A stretch of 8,326 bases of DNA from Blastococcus sp. CT_GayMR20 (GTDB lineage Bacteria; Actinomycetota; Actinomycetes; Mycobacteriales; Geodermatophilaceae), in contig NZ_SPQM01000175.1 in the NCBI RefSeq assembly GCF_004570345.1, positions 1 to 8,326 on the forward strand, written 5' to 3'. Below, in pieces: positions 1 through 5,826 of this stretch. Under the pieces are notes generated by a model, which saw only the letters and a program-made list of their open reading frames with translations, did not search any database and was not told the DNA's origin. The position numbers and the translations under genes were made by a program. How positions within the stretch are numbered: the first letter of the stretch is position 1; each line of letters opens with the position of its first letter.

Positions 1-1
1 C

Positions 2-127
2 GAGGCCTTCGTCTCGGCCATGCACCTGACCGCGGTGTTCACCGCCGCGGCCGCCGTCATCGCCGCGGCCGTCGTCCTCACGTGGCTGCCGGGCAGGCCG
101 AAGCGGGTGTCCTCGGTCACCCAGTAA
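2..127 (+). CDS. C-terminal end of a probable MFS (DHA2-type) drug/metabolite exporter, 5' truncated
   Basis: An open frame runs from the window edge to a TAA stop and gives 41 residues. It starts with an AFVSAMH-like stretch, continues into about 22 hydrophobic residues rich in Ala and Val (one membrane helix), and ends in a short basic tail (GRPKR). A small-residue last helix preceded by F-x-x-AMH and followed by a charged tail is typical of the final helix of 14-helix EmrB/QacA-type major facilitator exporters. Such proteins use the proton gradient to pump small molecules out across the cytoplasmic membrane. Only this tail is visible, so substrate and exact family are inference. The next gene on the same strand starts 99 nt later and has its own promoter-like sequence, so co-transcription is possible but not shown. 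Confidence 0.65.
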   Translation, partial: EAFVSAMHLTAVFTAAAAVIAAAVVLTWLPGRPKRVSSVTQ

Positions 128-149
128 CCCGTTGGTGGCAACGTCCTCG

Positions 150-179
150 TTGACGGTCACGCTGCGTAGGGGCCACCCT
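150..179 (+). promoter_or_regulatory. Candidate promoter of the oxoamine synthase gene
   Basis: TTGACG at 150-155 matches the sigma-70-type -35 box at five of six positions. It is followed 18 bp later by CACCCT at 174-179, which keeps the key A2 and T6 of a -10 box. Transcription would begin near 186, giving a leader of about 40 nt that carries the Shine-Dalgarno at 213-221. The rest of the 128-226 gap shows no other structure. The -10 is weak, so this is a tentative call. Confidence 0.4.
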
Positions 180-226
180 GGGTGCCGAGTGCAGCGGGAC
201 TCCCCGTGCCACAGAAGGGAGTTCCC

Positions 227-1480
227 GTGCCGGATCGCAGTGCCGTGCCCCAGGCCGGACGGCGCGACCCCTTCGCGCCGCTGCTCGAGAACCCCCTCGC
301 CGAACTCTTCCGCCAGCACGTCCGCCGCGGGGCGGCCACCCACGCCGTCCCGACCGCGGGGGCGCCGCAGCCGGTCACCCTCTACGACGACGGCCGGCGA
401 CGGATCAACCTCGGCAGCAACAACTACCTCGGTCTGGCCAACGACCCGCGCGTGATCGAGGCGGCGGCCACCGCCCTCCGGCAGTTCGGCACCAGCACCT
501 CCGGCAGCCGGGTGCTCAACGGCACCACCCGTCTGCACCTCGCGCTCGAGGAGGAGCTGGCCGACCACTACGGCACCGAGGCCGCGGTCCTCACGTCGTC
601 GGGCATCAACGCCAACCTCGCCCTGCTGTCGACGCTCGGCAGCCCCGGCGACGTCCTGCTGGTCGACGCCCATGCCCACGCCAGCGTGCACGCCGGTGCG
701 GCAGCGAGCCGCGGCACGGTCAGCCGCTTCCGGCACAACGACCTGCAGTCGCTGCGCCAGCGCCTCGACGCGCTCGAGCCTCGCGCCGGAGCCGTCATCG
801 TCGTGGACGGCGTCTACTCGATGACCGGCGAGACCGCGCCGCTGCAGGAGATCGCCCAGCTCTGCGACCGCTCCGGCGCCCGTCTCGTCGTGGACGAGGC
901 GCACGGCCTCGGGGTGCTCGGGGCGGGCGGACGCGGTGCCGTCGAGCACGCCGGCGTCCTGGGCCGGGTCGACGCCGTGACGGTCGCCTTCAGCAAGTCC
1001 CTCGCCAGCGTGGGCGGAGCGATCATGACCAGCCGTGCCGCGGCGGACGGCATCAGGGCCTCGGCGCTGCCCTACGTCTTCAGCGCGGCCAACGACCCCG
1101 CGTCGGTCGGTGCCGCGCTCGCCGCCCTCCGCATCCTGCGCAGCGAGCCCGAGCTGATGGCGCGGACGCGGGAGAACGCCGCTCTGCTGCGCACGGCGCT
1201 CTCCGACGCCGGGGTTCCGCCGCTGGCCGGCCGGGGCGCGGTCATCGCCGTCCCGACCGGTGAGGAGGAGGCCACCGCGACCGCGTGGCGGGCCGCCTAC
1301 GACGCCGGGGTCTACTGCAACGCGGTCGCCTATCCCGCCGTCCCTCGCGGGAAGGGCGTGCTGCGCCTGTCGGTCATGGCCACCCACACCGGCGAGCAGA
1401 TGCAGCGCGCCGCGGAGGTCGTCGCCGCCGCGGTGCGGCAGTTGCGGCTGCCCGAGGAGCGCTCGGTCGCCGTCGCCTGA
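227..1480 (+). CDS. Alpha-oxoamine synthase family PLP enzyme, serine palmitoyltransferase-like
   Basis: This 417-residue protein is a fold-type I PLP enzyme of the family that joins an amino acid to an acyl-thioester with loss of CO2 (AONS/BioF, KBL, ALAS, SPT, CqsA). Visible landmarks, numbered from the GTG at 227: SNNYLGL (64-70), GTSTSGSR (88-95), the PLP-stacking His in DAHAHAS (about 151), DEAHGLG (223-229, Asp to the pyridine nitrogen) and the Schiff-base Lys257 in AFSKSLASVGG. The FSKSLAS-x-GG form around the lysine, the FSA...P-AS motif and the late SVMATHT resemble bacterial serine palmitoyltransferase more than BioF or KBL. The GTG at 227 is chosen because AGAAGGGAG lies 5 nt upstream (213-221). 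In-frame GTGs at 182 and 206 would add 15 or 7 residues but lack such a site. No bio genes, acyl carrier protein or ketoreductase are next to it; an exporter tail lies upstream. The family is sure; the acyl donor and amino acid are unknown. Confidence 0.88.
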   Translation: MPDRSAVPQAGRRDPFAPLLENPLAELFRQHVRRGAATHAVPTAGAPQPVTLYDDGRRRINLGSNNYLGLANDPRVIEAAATALRQFGTSTSGSRVLNGTTRLHLALEEELADHYGTEAAVLTSSGINANLALLSTLGSPGDVLLVDAHAHASVHAGAAASRGTVSRFRHNDLQSLRQRLDALEPRAGAVIVVDGVYSMTGETAPLQEIAQLCDRSGARLVVDEAHGLGVLGAGGRGAVEHAGVLGRVDAVTVAFSKSLASVGGAIMTSRAAADGIRASALPYVFSAANDPASVGAALAALRILRSEPELMARTRENAALLRTALSDAGVPPLAGRGAVIAVPTGEEEATATAWRAAYDAGVYCNAVAYPAVPRGKGVLRLSVMATHTGEQMQRAAEVVAAAVRQLRLPEERSVAVA

Positions 1481-1504
1481 CCGGCGACAGGTCCGCCCCG
1501 CCGT

Positions 1505-1517
1505 TAGCGTGGGAGCG
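1505..1517 (+). promoter_or_regulatory. Leaderless -10 element for the 100-aa membrane protein
   Basis: TAGCGT at 1505-1510 lies 7 nt before the ATG at 1518, placing the predicted transcription start on or next to the A of the start codon. No Shine-Dalgarno at normal spacing is present. A -35 box is not obvious. Confidence 0.5.
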
Positions 1518-1820
1518 ATGGCGGACGGCAGAGCGGCGCCCGAGCGACGGGCCCGGGCGCTCATGGGCCTCGTGGCCGCCTCCGCGCTGGCCTATCCGCT
1601 GCTCGTCTGCGCCGTCCGGCTGGCGTTCGCCCAGCTGCTGACCGACGACGTCCCCGCGATCGCGCTCTGGCTGACCGCCGGTGTCGCCTGCAGCGTCGCG
1701 CTGGTCGCCGCCGTCCGGTGGGGCGCCGAACGGCGCGTCGTCAGCCCGTGGCTGCTCCTCGGCCTGGCACCGCCGGCCGTCTACGAGCTCTGGCTGCTCT
1801 GGCCCCGATTCGCGGGCTGA
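1518..1820 (+). CDS. Small three-helix membrane protein, unknown function
   Basis: This 100-residue protein has a basic N-terminus (residues 1-14, six Arg) followed by three hydrophobic segments at about 15-40, 47-67 and 76-95. An acidic loop (TDDVP) lies between helices 1 and 2, and a basic one (RWGAERR) between 2 and 3. The positive-inside rule suggests the N-terminus and the second loop are cytoplasmic. I recognise no domain. The ATG at 1518 is chosen because the hydrophobic protein begins there and a leaderless -10 fits it; the frame is open further upstream but antisense-like Arg/Pro-rich sequence there overlaps the oxoamine synthase gene. It lies 37 nt after that gene and 23 nt before gpm1. 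Codon positions show the expected G/C third-base bias, supporting a real gene. Confidence 0.7.
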   Translation: MADGRAAPERRARALMGLVAASALAYPLLVCAVRLAFAQLLTDDVPAIALWLTAGVACSVALVAAVRWGAERRVVSPWLLLGLAPPAVYELWLLWPRFAG

Positions 1821-1831
1821 GCCGGGTCGGG

Positions 1832-1843
1832 CAGGATGATCGC
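1832..1843 (+). promoter_or_regulatory. Possible leaderless -10 element for gpm1
   Basis: CAGGAT at 1832-1837 lies 6 nt before the GTG at 1844. It keeps A2 and T6 but has C at position 1. No purine-rich ribosome site is placed correctly for the GTG (GGAT lies about 6 nt away but is weak), so leaderless initiation is plausible. Confidence 0.4.
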
Positions 1844-2623
1844 GTGACGACCCCCGGGACCCTCGTGCTGCTCCGCCACGGCGAGAGCGAGTGGAACAAG
1901 GCCAACCTGTTCACCGGCTGGGTGGACGTCCCGCTCTCGGAGAAGGGCTGGGTGGAGGCCGCCCGCGGCGGTCAGCTGCTGGCCGAGCACGACCTGCTGC
2001 CCGACGTCCTGCACACCTCGGTGCTGAAGCGGGCGATCGCCACCGCCGAGCTGGCACTGGCCGAGGCCGACCGGCAGTGGATCCCGGTCCGGCGCTCCTG
2101 GCGGCTCAACGAGCGCCACTACGGCGCCCTCCAGGGCAAGGACAAGGCCGCCACCCTCGCCGAGTTCGGCGAGGAGCAGTTCATGCTGTGGCGCCGCTCG
2201 TACGACACCCCGCCGCCGCCGATCGACGCCGGCAGCGAGTTCTCCCAGGACGGCGACGCGCGGTACCAGTTCCTCCCGCCGGAGGCGCGCCCCGCCACCG
2301 AGTGCCTGAAGGACGTCGTCGTCCGGATGCTGCCGTACTGGTACGACGCGATCGTGCCGGACCTGCGCAGCGGCCGGACCGTCCTGGTCGCCGCGCACGG
2401 CAACAGCCTGCGCGCGCTGGTGAAGCACCTCGACGACATGGGGGACGACGAGGTCGTGGGGCTGAACATCCCGACCGGCGTCCCGCTGCGCTACGACCTC
2501 GACGCCGACCTGCGTCCGGTGAAGCCCGGCGGCCAGTACCTCGACCCCGAGGCGGCGGCCGCGGCGATCGAGGCCGTCAAGAACCAGGGTAAGAGGACCT
2601 CGTCGCCCCCCACGCCTCGCTGA
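1844..2623 (+). CDS. gpm1: 2,3-bisphosphoglycerate-dependent phosphoglycerate mutase
   Basis: Gpm interconverts 3- and 2-phosphoglycerate in glycolysis and gluconeogenesis through a phosphohistidine intermediate; it is cytosolic. The 259-residue product has the catalytic RHGESEWN near the N-terminus (His12 is phosphorylated), [13 protein letters not shown] (23-35), the [14 protein letters not shown] block with the acid/base Glu90, and the second active-site histidine in AAHGNS (His185). Length and motifs match the dPGM family. The GTG at 1844 is chosen because family members start a few residues before the LVLLRHGES strand; an upstream in-frame ATG at 1718 would add 42 Arg-rich residues that overlap the previous gene. 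The final residues (about SSPPTPR) and the TGA stop lie inside a dispersed repeat, so the tail after NQGK looks non-native. It converges on phoU with 39 nt between stop codons. Confidence 0.96.
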   Translation: MTTPGTLVLLRHGESEWNKANLFTGWVDVPLSEKGWVEAARGGQLLAEHDLLPDVLHTSVLKRAIATAELALAEADRQWIPVRRSWRLNERHYGALQGKDKAATLAEFGEEQFMLWRRSYDTPPPPIDAGSEFSQDGDARYQFLPPEARPATECLKDVVVRMLPYWYDAIVPDLRSGRTVLVAAHGNSLRALVKHLDDMGDDEVVGLNIPTGVPLRYDLDADLRPVKPGGQYLDPEAAAAAIEAVKNQGKRTSSPPTPR

Positions 2624-2647
2624 CGCTCGGCGCGGGCCCCTGCGAGG
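2606..2647. repeat. Dispersed hairpin repeat, copy A (gpm1 3' end / phoU 3' flank)
   Basis: Positions 2606-2642 align with 7742-7777: identical but for one extra A (2623) and four transitions. The shared core includes CACGCCTCGCTG and CGCTCGG. It contains a small hairpin GCTCG-GCG-CGGGC (2625-2637, one G.T pair), and a wider CCTCGC/GCGAGG pairing (2615-2620 with 2642-2647). It lies between convergent gpm1 and phoU and may end transcription from both sides. The extra A completes the gpm1 stop codon TGA. Only two copies are visible here, so genome-wide abundance is unknown. Confidence 0.6.
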
Positions 2648-2662
2648 AGGCCGGAGGAGCTC

Positions 2663-3322
2663 TCAGCTGGCGACCTCGGTCGTGTGGCGCTCGCCGGTGA
2701 CCAGGTAGACGACCCGGCGAGCGACGCTGACCGCGTGGTCGGCGAAGCGCTCGTAGTAGCGGCCGAGCAGAGTGATGTCGATCGCCGCCTCGATGCCGTA
2801 CGGCCAGTCGTCGGAGAGCACCTGGCGGAACAGCCCGCGGTGGATCCGGTCCATCGCGTCGTCGTCGGTCTCCAGCTCGCGGGCCGCGTCGACGTTCCGC
2901 GTCGCAATCACCGTGCCGGCCTTCGTGACGAGCATCTCGGCCACGTGGCCGGCCTCGAGGAACGCCGGGCGGACCTCCTGCGGCACCGCGTGGTCGGGGA
3001 AGCGCATCCGCGCCACCTTGGCGATGTGCTCGGAGAGGTCGCCCATCCGCTCGAGATCGCTGGCGATCCGGGTGGCGACCACGATCGTCCGCAGGTCGGT
3101 GGCCACCGGCTGCTGGCGGGCGAGCAGTGTGAAGCATCGCTGGTCGATGCTCTCGCGCGTCGCGTCGATCTGCTCGTCGCCGGCGATGACCAGGTCTGCC
3201 AACGCCACGTCGGCGTCCAGGAGCGCGGTGGTGGCCGTGCTCATCTGCGAACCCACCGTGTTCGCCAGTTCGACGAGGCAGTTCCGGATGTCCTCGAGCT
3301 CCTCGAAATAGCTCTCGCGCAT
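2663..3322 (-). CDS. phoU: Phosphate signalling protein PhoU
   Basis: PhoU is a cytoplasmic all-helical protein that links the phosphate transporter to the histidine kinase and keeps the Pho regulon off when phosphate is plentiful. The 219-residue product shows the two-repeat PhoU layout. It opens with MRESYFEELEDIRNCL and carries a metal-binding ExxxD signature in each half: ERMGD (91-95) in the DLERMGDLSEHIAKVA helix and ERFAD (191-195) in RYYERFADHAVSVARR. Length is normal. The ATG at 3322 is chosen over an in-frame GTG at 3388 because GGAGGA (3328-3333 on the plus strand, read in reverse) sits 5 nt upstream and homologues begin at MR-x-x-[FY]. It is divergent from senX3, as phoU is from phoRP in Streptomyces, which supports a joint role in phosphate sensing. 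Confidence 0.95.
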   Translation of the reverse strand: MRESYFEELEDIRNCLVELANTVGSQMSTATTALLDADVALADLVIAGDEQIDATRESIDQRCFTLLARQQPVATDLRTIVVATRIASDLERMGDLSEHIAKVARMRFPDHAVPQEVRPAFLEAGHVAEMLVTKAGTVIATRNVDAARELETDDDAMDRIHRGLFRQVLSDDWPYGIEAAIDITLLGRYYERFADHAVSVARRVVYLVTGERHTTEVAS

Positions 3323-3351
3323 GTTCGTCCTCCAGTTGAGCGTCGGACCCG

Positions 3352-3357
3352 AGAGTA
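3352..3357 (-). promoter_or_regulatory. Candidate -10 box of phoU
   Basis: Read on the minus strand this is TACTCT, a TAnnnT -10 hexamer. Transcription would start near 3344, leaving a leader of about 22 nt that contains the GGAGGA ribosome site. The expected -35 position (about 3374-3380) has no good TTGACA match, as is common for activator-dependent Pho promoters. Confidence 0.4.
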
Positions 3358-3384
3358 GGACCGCTCGTGCCCGCATATCCCGTC

Positions 3385-3417
3385 GCACGGTGAACGGCCT
3401 CCCACGCCGAGGTGAAC
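3385..3417 (-). promoter_or_regulatory. PHO box: putative RegX3/PhoP operator in the phoU-senX3 gap
   Basis: On the minus strand, GTTCACC occurs at 3417-3411 and again at 3395-3389. The two perfect heptamers are in the same orientation and 22 bp apart, exactly two 11-bp periods. The middle 11-bp unit is degenerate. GTTCACC in 11-nt direct-repeat units is the known Streptomyces PhoP PHO-box core, and RegX3 is the mycobacterial counterpart of that regulator. The box lies upstream of the phoU -10 (3352-3357) and about 60 bp upstream of the senX3 -10 (3477-3482), so it could control both genes. Binding is inferred from sequence only. Confidence 0.65.
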
Positions 3418-3476
3418 ACTGCCCCTTCCGGGCGGGTGATCACCGCCGAACGGGCATTCCGGGCGGTTCGTCCACC

Positions 3477-3488
3477 TAGCATCGGGGC
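3477..3488 (+). promoter_or_regulatory. Leaderless -10 element for senX3
   Basis: TAGCAT at 3477-3482 lies 6 nt before the GTG at 3489, so transcription is predicted to start at the start codon. No Shine-Dalgarno is present at useful spacing. Upstream there is a perfect 10-bp palindrome GGTGATCACC (3435-3444) and an inverted pair CGAAC/GTTCG (3447-3451 and 3466-3470) that may be further operator sites. Confidence 0.55.
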
Positions 3489-4673
3489 GTGAGTCCACTG
3501 GTCGCGCTGGTGGTCGGCCTCGTCCTGGGTGGGGTCGTGGCCGCCACGGTCATCCTCCGCTACCCCCGCGCCGACGGTGTGGCACCCGACGCGTCGATGG
3601 CAGTCCTGCCCGAGGCAGCCCTCGCGCGACGGCTCGTGGACCTCATGGATCCCGCCGTCGTCCTGGTCGACGTGGACGACGCGGTGCTGCTGGCCAACCC
3701 CGCCGCCCGCGCCCTCGGCATCGTGCGCGGCACGCGGCTCCTCGTCCACGACCTGCTGGCCCTGGCGCAGGACGTCCGCGCCGGCGGCAGCCGCCGGGCC
3801 GACGTCCGCCTGCCCGGCGACCTGGTCGGTTCCGGGCCCCGGCTCGTCGGCGTCCACGGCGTCCGGCTGCACAGCGGCACCGCACCGCCACCCGGACCCG
3901 TCGGCCTGGTCCTCGTCGACGTCACCGAGGCCCGCCGTTCGGAGGCGGTCCGCCGCGACTTCGTGGCCAACGTCGGGCACGAGCTGAAGACGCCGGTCGG
4001 CGCCCTCGCGCTGCTGGCCGAGGCGATCGAGCAGGCCGCCGACGACCCCGAGGCGGTGCAGCGCTTCGCCGGCCGCATCGCGCACGAGGCCGACCGCCTC
4101 GGCCGGCTGGTGCGCGAGGTCATCGACCTCTCCCGGCTGCAGGGCGGCGAACCTCTGCCGGACCTCGTGCCGGTCCAGGTGGACGACGTCATCGCCGAGG
4201 CGGTCGACCGCACCCGCACCGCCGCCCGCGCCAAGGGCCTCGACATCGCCGTCGGCGGCGAGACGGGCCTGGTCGTCCGCGGCGTGGAGAGCCAGCTGGC
4301 CACCGCCGTCACGAACCTGCTGGCCAACGCCGTCACCTACAGCGCCGGCGAGAACCGGATCGCCGTCGCCGCCCGGGCCCGGTCCGGTTTCGCCGAGATC
4401 GCCGTCACCGACAGCGGCATCGGCATCCCGCGCCAGGACCGCACGCGCGTCTTCGAGCGCTTCTACCGGGTCGACCAGTCCCGGGCGAGCAGCACCGGGG
4501 GCACGGGCCTCGGCCTGGCGATCGTCAAGCACGTGGCCAGCAACCACGGTGGCTCGGTCAGCGTCTGGAGCGAGGAGGGCCTCGGCTCGACCTTCACCCT
4601 GCGCATCCCGCTGGTGGCCGGCCTCCCGACGCCGGCCAGCCCCGCTGATCAGATGGAGAAGGAACGTTCATGA
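3489..4673 (+). CDS. senX3: Phosphate-sensing sensor histidine kinase SenX3 (PhoR-type)
   Basis: SenX3 autophosphorylates on histidine and passes the phosphate to RegX3 when phosphate is scarce. The 394-residue protein has one clear membrane helix (about 4-23), a PAS-like domain (about 45-148), a HisKA domain with RRDFVANVGHELKTPVGA (phosphoacceptor His164), and a HATPase domain with an N box (NLLANAVTYS, 276-285), G1 (DSGIGI, 308-313), the F box (FERFYRVDQSR) and G2 (GGTGLGLAIVKH, 337-348). The region around the H box through LAEA and SRLQG closely resembles Mycobacterium SenX3 as I remember it. The residue before the phosphoacceptor histidine is Gly where most kinases have Ser (SHELKTP). 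Almost no extracytoplasmic loop exists, so phosphate status is probably read through PhoU and the transporter. The GTG start fits a leaderless promoter. The stop overlaps the regX3 start in ATGA. Confidence 0.95.
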   Translation: MSPLVALVVGLVLGGVVAATVILRYPRADGVAPDASMAVLPEAALARRLVDLMDPAVVLVDVDDAVLLANPAARALGIVRGTRLLVHDLLALAQDVRAGGSRRADVRLPGDLVGSGPRLVGVHGVRLHSGTAPPPGPVGLVLVDVTEARRSEAVRRDFVANVGHELKTPVGALALLAEAIEQAADDPEAVQRFAGRIAHEADRLGRLVREVIDLSRLQGGEPLPDLVPVQVDDVIAEAVDRTRTAARAKGLDIAVGGETGLVVRGVESQLATAVTNLLANAVTYSAGENRIAVAARARSGFAEIAVTDSGIGIPRQDRTRVFERFYRVDQSRASSTGGTGLGLAIVKHVASNHGGSVSVWSEEGLGSTFTLRIPLVAGLPTPASPADQMEKERS

Positions 4674-5356
4674 CCCGTGTCCTGGTGGTGGAGGACGAGG
4701 AGTCCTTCTCCGACGCGCTGTCGTACATGCTGCGCCGCGAGGGCTTCGAGGCCGTCGTCGCCGGCACCGGCCCGGACGCGATCGCCGAGTTCGAGCGTGG
4801 CGGCGCCGACATCGTGCTGCTCGACCTGATGCTGCCGGGGCTGTCCGGCACCGAGGTCTGCCGGGCGCTGCGCGCCAAGAGCAACGTGCCGATCATCATG
4901 CTGACGGCCAAGGACTCCGAGATCGACAAGGTCGTCGGGCTGGAGCTGGGCGCCGACGACTACGTGACGAAGCCGTACTCCGCGCGCGAGCTGGTGGCCC
5001 GCATCCGCGCGGTGCTGCGCCGCCGTGGTGACGCCGCGGAGGCGCCGACGGGTGACGGCGTGCTCGAGGCCGGTCCTGTCCGGATGGACGTCGAACGGCA
5101 CGTCGTCGCGGTGGACGGCGAGGCAGTGGCGCTGCCGCTCAAGGAGTTCGACCTCCTCGAGTACCTGCTGCGCAACGCCGGCCGCGTCCTCACCCGCGGG
5201 CAGCTCATCGACCGCGTCTGGGGTTCGGACTACGTGGGTGACACCAAGACGCTGGACGTCCACGTGAAGCGGTTGCGCGCCAAGCTCGAGCCGGACCCCG
5301 CCAACCCGACGTACCTGCTGACGGTGCGGGGCCTCGGCTACAAGCTCGAGGCGTAG
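4670..5356 (+). CDS. regX3: Phosphate-responsive response regulator RegX3 (OmpR/PhoB family)
   Basis: This 228-residue cytoplasmic DNA-binding regulator acts downstream of SenX3 and activates phosphate-starvation genes. The receiver domain (1-120) has the acidic pair Glu8/Asp9, the phosphoacceptor Asp52 in LLDLMLPG, Thr79 in MLTAKD and Lys101 in YVTKPYS. The C-terminal winged helix (about 128-228) has LPLKEFDLLEYLL, the recognition-helix segment TKTLDVHVKRLRAKLE, and ends in VRGLGYKLEA, as in OmpR-family proteins. Its ATG overlaps the senX3 TGA by 4 nt (ATGA), giving translational coupling, and AAGGA at 4659-4663 gives a ribosome site 6 nt upstream. Its likely operator is the GTTCACC pair in the phoU-senX3 gap, implying autoregulation. 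A strong hairpin follows the stop codon directly. Confidence 0.97.
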   Translation: MTRVLVVEDEESFSDALSYMLRREGFEAVVAGTGPDAIAEFERGGADIVLLDLMLPGLSGTEVCRALRAKSNVPIIMLTAKDSEIDKVVGLELGADDYVTKPYSARELVARIRAVLRRRGDAAEAPTGDGVLEAGPVRMDVERHVVAVDGEAVALPLKEFDLLEYLLRNAGRVLTRGQLIDRVWGSDYVGDTKTLDVHVKRLRAKLEPDPANPTYLLTVRGLGYKLEA

Positions 5357-5381
5357 GCCCCCCTGCAGGATGCAGGGGGGC
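5357..5381. terminator. Bidirectional hairpin terminator between regX3 and the DUF3072 gene
   Basis: A perfect 11-bp stem pairs GCCCCCCTGCA (5357-5367) with TGCAGGGGGGC (5371-5381) around a 3-nt GGA loop. It starts one base after the regX3 stop and ends 4 nt before the stop of the convergent DUF3072 gene. A run of T is absent, as is usual for GC-rich actinobacterial terminators, although the plus-strand flank has some T (CCTTCAGTTCTT). Position between convergent stops supports a terminator for both. Confidence 0.8.
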
Positions 5382-5385
5382 ACCT

Positions 5386-5565
5386 TCAGTTCTTCAGCTG
5401 GTCGATCTTCCGCGATGCCTCCGCCTTGGTGAGGTCCTCGGGGACCTCCTCGTCGGCGCCGCGCGACAGCGTCTCGAGATAGCTCTTCTGCGCGCCGGTG
5501 GCCGGCTCGTCGCCGGTCACCCAGTCGGACGGGTCCTTCTCCAGGGTCGGGTCTGATTCGCTCAT
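5386..5565 (-). CDS. DUF3072 family small protein
   Basis: This 59-residue, very hydrophilic and acidic protein has the hallmarks of the actinobacterial DUF3072 family: KDPSDWVTGDEPATGAQKSYL near the N-terminus in shortened form (DWVTGDEP-x-TGAQ), and LTKAEASRKIDQLK at the C-terminus. The family has no established role that I know of; the C-terminal segment resembles short SAP-like or helix-rich motifs, but that is only an impression. No signal peptide or membrane helix is present, so it is probably cytosolic. The ATG at 5565 is fixed by a TAGGAT hexamer 7 nt upstream (leaderless). It follows the small CPxC gene on the same strand, 10 nt after its stop, yet seems to have its own promoter. Confidence 0.85.
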   Translation of the reverse strand: MSESDPTLEKDPSDWVTGDEPATGAQKSYLETLSRGADEEVPEDLTKAEASRKIDQLKN

Positions 5566-5578
5566 GTGTTCGATCCTA
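5566..5578 (-). promoter_or_regulatory. Leaderless -10 element of the DUF3072 gene, overlapping the upstream stop codon
   Basis: On the minus strand TAGGAT (5578-5573) lies 7 nt before the ATG at 5565. The first three bases, TAG, are also the stop codon of the upstream small gene (5576-5578). Confidence 0.55.
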
Positions 5579-5782
5579 GGCCGACACGAGGTCCTTCGCC
5601 TGCGGAGCGGGGGAGCGGTGGGCGGCCTCCCAGCGGCGGCCGGTCCGGTAGACGTGGACGCTGCCGCACGCGGGGCAGTCGACGTGCATCGCGATGTGGG
5701 CGGGGTGGTTGTCGACCGATCGGATGCGCCGGTCGGAGACCAGCTCGTCGGTCCGGGTGACGGGGCACGTGATCAGGAACAT
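5576..5782 (-). CDS. Small CPxC (zinc-ribbon-like) protein, unknown function
   Basis: This 68-residue protein begins MFLITCPV and contains CPACG in its middle: Cys6, Cys36 and Cys39, with His43 or a nearby histidine as a possible fourth metal ligand. The layout suggests a minimal zinc-ribbon, two beta hairpins around one metal, with a conserved-looking DELVSDRRIRS segment between the knuckles. The last 15 residues look disordered. Function is unknown. The start is uncertain: the ATG at 5782 sits directly before the CPV knuckle and has only a weak GACGCT six nt upstream; a GTG at 5809 would add nine residues (PDRDDASP-rich) and has no ribosome site. It is divergent from the AraC-type regulator, which may control it. 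Confidence 0.7.
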   Translation of the reverse strand: MFLITCPVTRTDELVSDRRIRSVDNHPAHIAMHVDCPACGSVHVYRTGRRWEAAHRSPAPQAKDLVSA

Positions 5783-5826
5783 GGGGGAAGCGTCGTCCCG
5801 ATCGGGCACGCAGACGAGTGGCAGAG

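Noticed and set aside
182..226. Longer start for the oxoamine synthase at GTG 182 or 206
   Set aside because: Neither has a ribosome site, while the GTG at 227 has AGAAGGGAG 5 nt upstream.
1260..1517. Upstream extension of the small membrane protein frame
   Set aside because: The extra 86 residues are Arg/Pro/Ser-rich and overlap the oxoamine synthase in another frame; the hydrophobic protein and a leaderless -10 both support the ATG at 1518.
2577..4547. A 656-codon open frame on the minus strand across phoU and senX3
   Set aside because: It is antisense to senX3 and out of frame with phoU. The product is a low-complexity Asp/Gly/Ala/Arg-rich string with no domain, a common artefact opposite GC-rich genes.
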